A DNA stretch of 64,000 nt from Leptospiraceae bacterium (lineage in GTDB: Bacteria; Spirochaetota; Leptospiria; Leptospirales; Leptospiraceae), in contig JACKPB010000002.1 of assembly GCA_024233875.1 (NCBI GenBank), positions 393,757-457,756 of the forward strand. The letters run 5' to 3'. A program made the translations under genes and the position numbers. A model generated the notes under the pieces. That model was not told where the DNA came from. It did not search any database and was given only the letters and a program-made list of their open reading frames with translations. This document shows positions 54,208 through 61,872 of this stretch, piece by piece. Within the stretch, counting starts at the first letter, position 1; every line of letters begins with the position of its first letter.

Positions 54208-54702
54208 CTACCTCCTTCCCGGAAAAGAAGAAATGAGATTTTTTAAATCCAACCAATAGAGAAGCATTTGGGGTAGAAAGCTCACTCCCAAAATTCCATT
54301 CTGAGCCAGTCGGGAACGTATCCCGGAAGTAAAAAGTTTGATGCCATCCGGATTCATTGGGAAAGATTCAAATGTATGGTCCCAAATGATTCCTATGTAT
54401 TTACCATCCACCAACCCATCCCCGCACAATTCGGATACTATCTCGGGAAATTTGAAGGAGACTATCAGAATGCATTTGGATTCCGAAATGCTTTCGAGAG
54501 TTAGGTTTTCAAGAAGGTCTTCAATAGGCAACAAAACGATTCCTTCATAGAGAGGGTGGCGATATACCCTGAAGGGCATGGTTGAAGATGGAGGAGTGAT
54601 GTTTGCCTGAGAATAAGGTTCGATACTCAAGATCTCCATCTGGTTGATTAAAAAACCAATATTTCCATAGCTGAGTCTGGCGAAACGGATGGATTCAGTC
54701 AA
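54208..54702 (-). CDS. divergent CheW-like protein
   Basis: A 164-residue protein located between cheW and cheB in the operon. It has the general CheW beta-barrel rhythm (GNIGFLINQMEILSIEPYSQ near the start, HPLYEGIVLLPIEDLLEN in the middle), but the conserved GxVxxR region and later strands are poorly matched. It overlaps the upstream cheW by 8 bases. It may be an accessory coupling protein or a degenerate adaptor. The assignment rests mostly on context and fold pattern. Confidence 0.55.
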   Translation of the reverse strand: MTESIRFARLSYGNIGFLINQMEILSIEPYSQANITPPSSTMPFRVYRHPLYEGIVLLPIEDLLENLTLESISESKCILIVSFKFPEIVSELCGDGLVDGKYIGIIWDHTFESFPMNPDGIKLFTSGIRSRLAQNGILGVSFLPQMLLYWLDLKNLISSFPGRR

Positions 54703-55210
54703 GGTCAGTCTCCAGCCGTTCTAAAATTTTGAATGAATCGACAATCCAAATTGTATCACCATTGAATTCAAAACTACCGACTAAATAATCAGATGTATGA
54801 CTCTCCAGTTCTAAGGGCACTATGGAATCAGAGGCAATAGGAAAAATGTCCAGAACATCCTCTACCATAAAAGCGAGCTGATCCTCATCTGATTTTAGGA
54901 TGATAAATCTTTTGTTGTCCTGCTTTCTATCTTCTTCGAGGGCGAGAAGATCAATGACAGTATAGGGTTCACCGTATCGATTGATAAAACCGGTGACATA
55001 ACCCGGACAGAAGGGAATGTAGTACACTGTATCTGTGAGAAAGATCTCCAGAACTGTCTCCGAGGGGAAGGCAAATTTTCTGGTATCGATCTGAACTATG
55101 ACAAAAGACCGATTCTTTTCTGATTCGCTTTTGGAATGAAGAGAGGAATCAATGTAGTTTCCTTCTTCGATTTTTTTCAATAATTCTTGATTGTCCGAAC
55201 CCATATTCAA
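54695..55210 (-). CDS. cheW: chemotaxis coupling protein CheW
   Basis: A 171-residue CheW, linking receptors to CheA. After a 30-residue charged N-terminus comes the CheW domain: RSFVIVQIDTRKFAFPSETVLEI, IPFCPGYVTGFINRYGEPYTVIDL (the GxxxxRGxxxPVxDL region with N in place of the first R) and LAFMVEDVLDIFPI. It is the first gene of the six-gene minus-strand operon. The start may be ATG 55210 or 55204. Confidence 0.9.
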   Translation of the reverse strand: MNMGSDNQELLKKIEEGNYIDSSLHSKSESEKNRSFVIVQIDTRKFAFPSETVLEIFLTDTVYYIPFCPGYVTGFINRYGEPYTVIDLLALEEDRKQDNKRFIILKSDEDQLAFMVEDVLDIFPIASDSIVPLELESHTSDYLVGSFEFNGDTIWIVDSFKILERLETDLD

Positions 55211-55407
55211 CAGGTTAGTTTTTCAATATTTTGTGATTTGTCAATCGAATCAATGGAAAAATAGGAAATGAGAATCTATAGAGAAGTACGAAACTACCGG
55301 AATTGCAACTTGGAGAATGTACTGCTTAGCAATCGGATCGTTTTTTCTAAAATATGGTTTATTTTTTTGTATATCTCTATTCAATTGATTCATTTAGAAG
55401 AGGGCTG

Positions 55408-57789
55408 ATGTATACGATTGAATTGACCAATTTTGGATTTAGAATCATTTTATCAGGTAGTCTGACTCCGGATGAGTTGGATAGATGGATTTCTGACTCG
55501 GAAGCCCGTGTGAAAGAAAACACCCTTCAGAACTTTCATGTCTTTCTGGATTTGAAAGAGATATCCAACTTGGATGAGTCACTCATCAAGCACATAGAAC
55601 GATTCCAGAGAGTTTTTCGATCCAAGGGTATGATTCGATCAGCGATCATTGTCAATTCGTTTCAGAATAAAAAAATCCTTCAGAAAATCTTCAAAAAATC
55701 TCAATTTGCCAAATTCAATCGAATCATTGATTCCAATAAAAATCCATACTGGGAAGAGGGTGCTCTCAATTGGTTGATCCGGGAGATCGACCCCAATCGA
55801 ATGATCAATCTCAAGCTTAGAGAGAAGCTTTCCTTAATCGTAGGATTGACGATCATTCTGGTCTTGGGAGGCCTGGGATTCTTCATCTATTCCATCACTT
55901 TGAAAAATGCGAAGATTATGATTGATAACGAATTGATCGGGAAGGTCGAATTGGTTAAGGATCTGATCAATAGTTCTATTGATTCTTCTATCAAAAATCA
56001 TCTTCGTGCGATAGCGGACAAAAATCGGGATCTGGCTCAGCTTTACTACACGAAGGCACAGAAGGGAGAACTCAGTGATAAAGAAGCCAGAAAGACATTT
56101 CGGGATCTTGTCCTGGCAACAGAATCCGATTACAGTCGGATCGGTACTACAGGCTATCTGGCCGCGGTCAATTCTAAGGGCACTCTGGTCATTCACCCAA
56201 AATCAGAAGGAGTCAATGTTTCCGGATTGGACTTTATGAAAAAAGCCCTGGAAATGAAAAATGGATACCTCGAATATCAGTGGAAAAATAAGGATGAAAA
56301 GGTAGAGCGGGAGAAAGTTGGATATCTATCATTTTTCGAACCCTGGGATCTGATCATCTGGGCATCTACATACAAAGAAGAATTCAGGGATCTAATCAAA
56401 GTAGATGACTTCCATGAGATAGTTAGAAATATCAAAATCGGTGAAACGGGATATGTGTATGTAATCGATGGCGATGGAACATTTATCATTCATAGGGATG
56501 AAACTCTGGTCAATAAAAACTATTTGAATGAAACAGATGCAAAGGGGTTCCATTTCATCAAAGAGATCATTAAGAAAAAAGAAGGACATATCAATTACTA
56601 CTGGAAATCATCAGGAGATTCAGAAGCGAAAGAAAAGCTTGTCTATTTCTCACACATTCCCGAGCTTGATTGGTACATCGTTGCGGGAAGCTATACGGAT
56701 GAATTCTTTAGTGTAATACGATTCATCCGAAATATTATCATATTTTCCATTCTTGCTTCATTCTTCATTCTCTTCGGAATCCTGGCACTCACTCTCTCAA
56801 ATATCCTCAAACCTTTCATGGATGTCAAACAAATAGTGAATAGTTTTGCTGAGGGAGACCTTACAAGAAAAATCGAAATCCGTTCTCATGATGAAATCGG
56901 TGAAGTGTCGGGATACTTCAATCTCATCATTGATAATTTTTCTATTCTCATTCAGAAGCTTAAAGACTATACAGGGACTCTTCTCGAATCGACTCAAAAT
57001 CTTTCCGTTACTTCCAAAGAAATTTCCGCAACCTCCAACACTCAGGCAGCAGCAGTTCGGGAAATTGTATCTACTATGGAGGATTCAAACATCCTCGCCA
57101 AACAAATCTCAGTCTCGATTGGAGAGGTGAATCGTATTTCCAATCAGACTAAGGAAAGTGTAGAAACGGGAGTCTCTTTCATTCACTCGAGCATCGACAA
57201 GATGAATGAGATCAAGTCCAAAAATAAAGAAACCATTTCCGGAATCAAGGCTCTCGGAGAAAAGATCGACAGTATCTGGGAGATTGTCAATATCATCAAC
57301 GGGATCGTCGATCAGACCAAGATCATTGCGTTCAACGCAGCTCTGGAAGCGTCTTCAGCCGGAGAAGCAGGAAAGAATTTTCAAATCGTTGCGAGTGAGA
57401 TCAAGCGATTGGCGGACAATACCATGATTTCCACGAAAGAAATCAAGGGTCGAATCAATGAAATCCAATCTTCCTCCAATAGTCTGATCATAATTTCTGA
57501 AGAAGGCTCGGAAAGAGTCAAAGAAGGTTGGGAGATTGCCAACCGCCTGGAGGAGGTCTTTCAGGAGATTCAAAACTCAGCAGAAATATCAGCCAAATCA
57601 GCAGGACAGATAGATATGTCTATCAAACAGCAGGTTTCCTCTTTTGAACAGATTCTTTTGACTTTGAAAGAAATTTCAGGAGGAATTGAGAATTTTGTGA
57701 TCTCTACCAAGAACACCAGTCAGGCAAGTGAATCTTTGAATCGGATCGCAGTTGACCTGAGAAAGATCGTAGACAAATACATTATCTGA
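55408..57789 (+). CDS. chemoreceptor with N-terminal STAS/SpoIIAA-like domain and dCache sensor
   Basis: A 793-residue methyl-accepting chemotaxis protein from ATG 55408 (GAAGAGGG ahead). Residues 1-128 form a cytoplasmic alpha/beta domain resembling STAS/SpoIIAA-like modules: FGFRIILSGSLTPDELDRWI, FHVFLDLKEISNLDESLI, RSKGMIRSAIIVNS and NPYWEEGALNWL. The first helix TM1 is at 142-162. A double Cache sensor (about 170-435, with TTGYLAAVNSKGTLVIHP and ETGYVYVIDGDGTFIIH repeats) follows, then TM2 (about 440-465), HAMP and the signalling domain (about 530-790) with QTKIIAFNAALEASSAGEAG at the hairpin tip. It is divergent from cheW, so it is probably the cognate receptor. Confidence 0.88.
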   Translation: MYTIELTNFGFRIILSGSLTPDELDRWISDSEARVKENTLQNFHVFLDLKEISNLDESLIKHIERFQRVFRSKGMIRSAIIVNSFQNKKILQKIFKKSQFAKFNRIIDSNKNPYWEEGALNWLIREIDPNRMINLKLREKLSLIVGLTIILVLGGLGFFIYSITLKNAKIMIDNELIGKVELVKDLINSSIDSSIKNHLRAIADKNRDLAQLYYTKAQKGELSDKEARKTFRDLVLATESDYSRIGTTGYLAAVNSKGTLVIHPKSEGVNVSGLDFMKKALEMKNGYLEYQWKNKDEKVEREKVGYLSFFEPWDLIIWASTYKEEFRDLIKVDDFHEIVRNIKIGETGYVYVIDGDGTFIIHRDETLVNKNYLNETDAKGFHFIKEIIKKKEGHINYYWKSSGDSEAKEKLVYFSHIPELDWYIVAGSYTDEFFSVIRFIRNIIIFSILASFFILFGILALTLSNILKPFMDVKQIVNSFAEGDLTRKIEIRSHDEIGEVSGYFNLIIDNFSILIQKLKDYTGTLLESTQNLSVTSKEISATSNTQAAAVREIVSTMEDSNILAKQISVSIGEVNRISNQTKESVETGVSFIHSSIDKMNEIKSKNKETISGIKALGEKIDSIWEIVNIINGIVDQTKIIAFNAALEASSAGEAGKNFQIVASEIKRLADNTMISTKEIKGRINEIQSSSNSLIIISEEGSERVKEGWEIANRLEEVFQEIQNSAEISAKSAGQIDMSIKQQVSSFEQILLTLKEISGGIENFVISTKNTSQASESLNRIAVDLRKIVDKYII

Positions 57790-57804
57790 TGTCTAACAAA
57801 GCTC

Positions 57805-59541
57805 TCAATTCTCAAATCGGGAGATGATCTCATCTAAAAGTTGACTGGTTGAATTCAGATTGATGGAAAGCTCTTCCAGATTTTTGGATTCATCGCGAAT
57901 CGTTTTGGCCGAGTTCAAAAGCTCATCAGAAAAGGCTTCCACCGATTTGCTCTTGCTTTCCTGTTCATCTACATTTTTCAGGATCAATCGTGAAGATTCA
58001 GCAATTTCGTCAACTGCCTTTTCTATTGTATTACTGATTTCTAATTGTTCCTGAAAGCTATTGTTCAGAGAATCTTGAAATTGATTGATTCCTTTGAGTT
58101 CTTCCAGAAGTGAACTGAGAAATGAAGAGGATTTTTCTACTTTCTCACGACCATTCACAACAGCGAGAGAGGTAGATTCTATAGTAGCCTTGATTTCCTT
58201 TACGCTGAAAATTGTCTTTTCTGCCAGACTTGTGATCTCATGTGCTACAACGGAAAATCCCCTCCCTGCATCACCCGCTCTTGCCGCTTCTATTGATGCG
58301 TTGAGAGAAAGAAGATTGGTCTTATCGGAAATGTCTTTGATGATTTGAATAAATTTTGTCACCTGACCCGTACTTTCCCGTATTTCATTCATCGCTGAAA
58401 CCAGGGCCTTGATTGTTTCTTCATTGCTCTTGACCTTCGACATCACCCCGCTCATCGAAGTTGAGAATTGTTTGATCAAAAGTTTACTATTGTCAATGAC
58501 TCCTAAATATTTTTCAATATTTCCGGCGACGGAATGAATTTGGTGATTGGAGTTTTCTATGCTCTTGCTGATATTCTTTGAGGATTTTAGTAACTCTTCA
58601 GAAGTTCCTGCGAATGAGTAAGAAGAATTCATCTGAGAATTGGCAAATTGGTTTAAAAAATCAGAGTATGATTTGAGTTCGACCACATACTTATTGTTTT
58701 TGTCTATGATTTCTGAAAGATTCCCCATCATTTTCTTTAGATTTTCCTTCATTTTTTGAAAACTTTTATGGAGAATGATGATCTCCGGAGTAGTGCTATC
58801 CAGATTGAGAGAGTAGTTGAGATTGCCCCGGGCAACTTCTTCAGCTTCTCTGGCAATTTCTATGAGGGGTTTTGCCTTCCTTGAGGAATAAACATAGCTG
58901 ATAAGGATACCTACCAGCATTAGGAGGATGTAGAAGACTAAGATCGTGATACGAAATTTTTGAAATAAATGTTCATAGAAAAAAGATGGAATTCCAACAT
59001 ACCAGATACCGATGACCTTACCATCCCTGTCCCGAATTGGTTCGTAAGCGGTCTGATTGAGGACTCCAACAACGTTTGCTTCTCCGATATATTTTTTCCC
59101 ATTTTTAAGAACGACCTCAGCCACTTTTTCTGAAACCTTGGTACCTATAGCACGGGATCCATCCGGATTGGTGACATTGGTAGAGATTCGGATATTGTCT
59201 AAAAATATGGTGGCAGTGTTGCCTCCCGTCAATGCTTTGATCTTATCCACAATCTGGTAATTCTCATTCAAAACAACGTCACCTTTGTAGAGAATTCCAT
59301 TTTCAGCCCTCCAATCTCCCGGAATCTGAGCTTCAATCAGAGCTCGTCCCAGATTTAGGTCTGATTCCAGTTTCTCCTGAATGTTTTCCTTGATATTGGT
59401 TGTGAATGTGTAGTAGGAAAATAAGGCTATGCATAACGTGGATGCACTCATCAAACTCGTGATGAGTAGCAAGATCTGAGTCTTGAAGTTTAGTTGTTTC
59501 ATTGGGAGTTCTTGTTGGTCGACATTTCGTTTTCTCCCCAT
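57805..59541 (-). CDS. chemoreceptor with single extracytoplasmic Cache sensor
   Basis: A 578-residue methyl-accepting chemotaxis protein. TM1 lies at about 22-45 and an extracytoplasmic Cache_3/Cache_2-type domain at about 50-205 (GILYKGDVVLNENYQIVDKI, GNTATIFLDNIRISTNV and DGKVIGIWYVGIPSFF). TM2 follows (about 212-232), then HAMP and the signalling domain with KTNLLSLNASIEAARAGDAG at the tip. The start at 59541 or 59502 (which begins MKQLNFKTQILLL) is not resolved by a ribosome-binding site. It is convergent with the STAS-containing receptor, with a 15-base gap, and probably feeds the same CheA/CheW array. Confidence 0.9.
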   Translation of the reverse strand: MGRKRNVDQQELPMKQLNFKTQILLLITSLMSASTLCIALFSYYTFTTNIKENIQEKLESDLNLGRALIEAQIPGDWRAENGILYKGDVVLNENYQIVDKIKALTGGNTATIFLDNIRISTNVTNPDGSRAIGTKVSEKVAEVVLKNGKKYIGEANVVGVLNQTAYEPIRDRDGKVIGIWYVGIPSFFYEHLFQKFRITILVFYILLMLVGILISYVYSSRKAKPLIEIAREAEEVARGNLNYSLNLDSTTPEIIILHKSFQKMKENLKKMMGNLSEIIDKNNKYVVELKSYSDFLNQFANSQMNSSYSFAGTSEELLKSSKNISKSIENSNHQIHSVAGNIEKYLGVIDNSKLLIKQFSTSMSGVMSKVKSNEETIKALVSAMNEIRESTGQVTKFIQIIKDISDKTNLLSLNASIEAARAGDAGRGFSVVAHEITSLAEKTIFSVKEIKATIESTSLAVVNGREKVEKSSSFLSSLLEELKGINQFQDSLNNSFQEQLEISNTIEKAVDEIAESSRLILKNVDEQESKSKSVEAFSDELLNSAKTIRDESKNLEELSINLNSTSQLLDEIISRFEN

Positions 59542-59647
59542 TCTAATGAAAATTGACCATTCTGTAAATCCTTTTTATTTGGGTATGAATTTATCTAACC
59601 TAAAAGGAATAAGAATCAGTGTTAATTTTCCATTGCATGGAACTTGT

Positions 59648-59670
59648 CATCCTGAGGTTTTCGAAGGGTG
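59648..59670. repeat. short hairpin resembling the CATCCTGAG...AGGATG intergenic repeat
   Basis: CATCCT (59648-59653) pairs with AGGGTG (59665-59670) around GAGG...TCGA. The sequence resembles palindromic GTCATCCTGAG-type elements dispersed between genes in many bacteria. A single copy is seen here, just beyond the end of the nuclease remnant. Confidence 0.35.
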
Positions 59671-59916
59671 TTAGCTCTTGAAATGAAGAGGGAGAATTTC
59701 GTAGTTCTTCCATTTCTTTAGCTCAAGAATAAAGATTTCGAAACGGTCAGTCAAGGGAAAATTTCGGGTATTTTCCAATATGCGAAACGTCGATAAATAC
59801 TCAGGATGAGTTTTCCATATCGAATGCTTAACAAAATTTATGGAGTATACCTTCTTTAACTCTTCGTAATCTTGCCCTTTAGATATTACATAAAGTTTAA
59901 AAGAAAGGAATATTAA
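59671..59916 (-). pseudogene. remnant of an Rpn/PDDEXK_2-family nuclease-transposase
   Basis: On the minus strand an 81-codon frame is open from 59916 to a TAA at 59671-59673, with no ATG/GTG/TTG near its beginning and a stop just upstream. Its translation contains KGQDYEELKKVYSINFV, EYLSTFRILENTRN and LTDRFEIFILELKKW. This is the middle-to-end pattern of Rpn (recombination-promoting nuclease/PDDEXK_2) proteins: KG-x-DY-x-ELK-x-V-x-SIN, then HS-x-F, then LTD-x-x-EI-x-x-LEL. The catalytic N-terminal part and the usual C-terminal tail are missing, so it is a decayed fragment. Confidence 0.72.
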
Positions 59917-59976
59917 TTATTCTTTACTTTTCTTAAAAAAAGAAAGAAGTCCTTTGTCAAAAGAAAAGACTGTCGC

Positions 59977-60192
59977 CTATTTATCAACAGCTGACTCTGC
60001 CCAAGCTGATTTTTCTTTTTTTATCTTCTTTAAATTTGCATATTTTTGCAAAGAGCCACCCACCGATTTCTGTCGATGGTTTTCATCAATTTTTGGAAGA
60101 GAATACTTCGATAGTAAAAATTCCACAAACTCCAAAACTTCTTTTTGGAGTTCTAGTGGTAGAGATTTTATTTGTTCCTCTAGTTTTTGCAT
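59977..60192 (-). CDS. DUF2281 antitoxin-like protein
   Basis: A 71-residue protein. The N-terminus KLEEQIKSLPLELQKEVLEF followed by VEFLLSKY is the DUF2281 signature, normally found on small antitoxin-like proteins encoded before PIN-domain toxins. The C-terminus is Lys-rich and ends KSAWAESAVDK. No toxin gene follows; instead, downstream lies the Rpn remnant. It may be an orphan antitoxin. Confidence 0.75.
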   Translation of the reverse strand: MQKLEEQIKSLPLELQKEVLEFVEFLLSKYSLPKIDENHRQKSVGGSLQKYANLKKIKKEKSAWAESAVDK

Positions 60193-60235
60193 GACTAATC
60201 CTATAATTCCATTTTTAAGGTAAAGAATTAGATTA

Positions 60236-60664
60236 TCAAATTGAAATTAGAGAGACCTCTCCTTCCTCATCTATAACATTCTCCCCCCGTCTAGCAATCG
60301 CATTAGCTATATCAGCAACAGTTGGTTCTTTCCTCTCGTTATACGTATAATCCTCCCTTACATTTCCATTTGCATCAGGGGTTTCTCTGATAAGAGATTC
60401 TATCCAATCTTCCGCAGGCTCTTCATACTTCTGTATCCTTTCTTTAGAAGGTAATTCATCCCAGTCTTTTTTTGCATCTGCTAACGTTTGGCGATATAGG
60501 TCTTCATGGTTGGGGTCTGCTTTGATTAGCTCTGCCAGTAAATCATTCGCCTTACCGATGGTTGTAGCAAAATAGTATTGTCTGAGTAGTTCTCTATTGT
60601 GGGCAAGGATTTCTGTCTGGGTTAGGTTGTCGGAAAATTCTTCCTCGAACTCTGTTATTGGATA
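60236..60664 (-). pseudogene. orphan C-terminal module homologous to the 64-kb edge protein
   Basis: A 142-codon frame on the minus strand, bounded by TGA upstream (60665-60667) and TGA at 60236-60238, contains no ATG, GTG or TTG start. Its translation (QYYFATTIGKANDLLAELI, KERIQKYEEPAEDWIESLIR) aligns over about 85 residues with the protein at the window's right edge (QYYFATTKEKAAEMLAILC, QRIKKFEKPAEKWVEDNIR), then diverges into a different 35-residue end. This is the pattern of a displaced toxin-tip ('orphan CT') module or a truncated paralogue. It would need recombination with the full gene to be expressed. Confidence 0.75.
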
Positions 60665-60785
60665 TCAAACCATAGAATTATTTGTAATACAGACTTCCTT
60701 CTTGATTTTACAGGATTGATTGATATCCAATTCCAAATATTGGAAATGAGTGTTTAAGATTTCTCGTGGAGAGTGTGCTACTCTT

Positions 60786-61358
60786 TTATTTTAATGGATC
60801 ACAATCCAGACCAAAAATTTTACATACCTCTTCACGTGTACATTGTCCATAAATATAGGCGTAGTCACGCTTTGCCTGATCACGACCACCAATACTTTTA
60901 TATCTAAAAACGCATTTACATGAGTCAAAATCTTGATTCTCTGATTCTTTCCGTGATGTAGTCAAGGAACAGCCAATTAGTTGAATGTTTTTATCGTAGA
61001 GAGGACCATAATATCTTTCCCTTTTTTTTTTGTTAAAGTTCTTACAAAGTTTTATAGCTTTTGGAAATTGATTTACAAAAACTGTTGAACCAATTCTTGC
61101 TTCTCTTAAACAAGAAATTTCATTTTTAACAGTTTTTGTAATATAAAAATATTCTACATTTGAATTATTTAAAAAATTTTCCTTAACCCATTTACCATCC
61201 AATTTTTCATACTCTTGAAAAATCTGTTGACTCCAGAGAGTGCTGGTATCTTCTTTCACAAATAAACAAAAATTAAAATTTACAATAATGGCTAAATACG
61301 TGATTATTTCTTTTGAAATGGAAGAATAAATATTTAATTTATCTACAATTTTTATCAT
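60786..61358 (-). CDS. unknown, possible immunity or accessory protein
   Basis: A 190-residue protein of strongly AT-rich coding sequence. The N-terminus has a hydrophobic segment (about 17-35, ITYLAIIVNFNFCLFV) that could be an uncleaved anchor or poor lipoprotein signal. The remainder is Lys/Asn-rich with a pair-rich cysteine pattern (CLREAR, CKNF, GCSLT, CKC, CTREEVC and DCD), suggesting disulfides in an exported protein. Its start overlaps the previous gene by 20 bases. It lies downstream of the large metallopeptidase-domain protein and upstream of the orphan module, the expected position for immunity genes. Function inferred from position only. Confidence 0.5.
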   Translation of the reverse strand: MIKIVDKLNIYSSISKEIITYLAIIVNFNFCLFVKEDTSTLWSQQIFQEYEKLDGKWVKENFLNNSNVEYFYITKTVKNEISCLREARIGSTVFVNQFPKAIKLCKNFNKKKRERYYGPLYDKNIQLIGCSLTTSRKESENQDFDSCKCVFRYKSIGGRDQAKRDYAYIYGQCTREEVCKIFGLDCDPLK

Positions 61359-61872
61359 GATCTTTTCTAAATTTATTTAGCATCTCTTTATGTATTTGGT
61401 AAAACATTTTCTTCCCACCTTCTATTTTAATTTGAATTATACAGTCACATGCATATTCATATTCAACGTTATCTGGTTTTCCCCAACACATAACTGTTTT
61501 AGTTCTTTTTTGAATATATCCGCTTATGTCAGATTTAAATTCAGTGAAGAGATCATCAGTACAGCCTGTTTGATTATAATTTGAAAAAAATATATCATAT
61601 ATTTCATTATCGATATATCTGCAACCATGACAACAATCGACCATTCGAATAGGATAAAACCTTTCTCTATAGTAATATAAATAATCGTCACCATTAAAAA
61701 AATCATAAAATGGACCTGCCCAAATTTTTTTTTCCTCCTTTATATATTTTGGAATATTAAATTCTTTTTTATTTTTTTCCCTTTCATCGTAAACCTGATT
61801 TAGACAATCTCCAAGAAAACTAAAAAAGAACAAACAGATGTATAATTTATTTCTAATCATCGAAATATTCAA
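61339..61872 (-). CDS. putative lipoprotein, candidate immunity protein
   Basis: A 177-residue protein. From ATG 61872, or from ATG 61860, a signal ends in FFFSFLGDC, a plausible spirochaetal lipobox. The mature part is Tyr/Asp-rich with several Cys (VDCCHGCRY, GCTDD, CDC). The start overlaps the 3' end of the large metallopeptidase-domain gene by 20 bases, so the two are translationally coupled, as toxin/immunity pairs often are. No family is recognised. Composition is far more AT-rich than the chemotaxis genes, consistent with transfer. Confidence 0.55.
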   Translation of the reverse strand: MNISMIRNKLYICLFFFSFLGDCLNQVYDEREKNKKEFNIPKYIKEEKKIWAGPFYDFFNGDDYLYYYRERFYPIRMVDCCHGCRYIDNEIYDIFFSNYNQTGCTDDLFTEFKSDISGYIQKRTKTVMCWGKPDNVEYEYACDCIIQIKIEGGKKMFYQIHKEMLNKFRKDHDKNCR

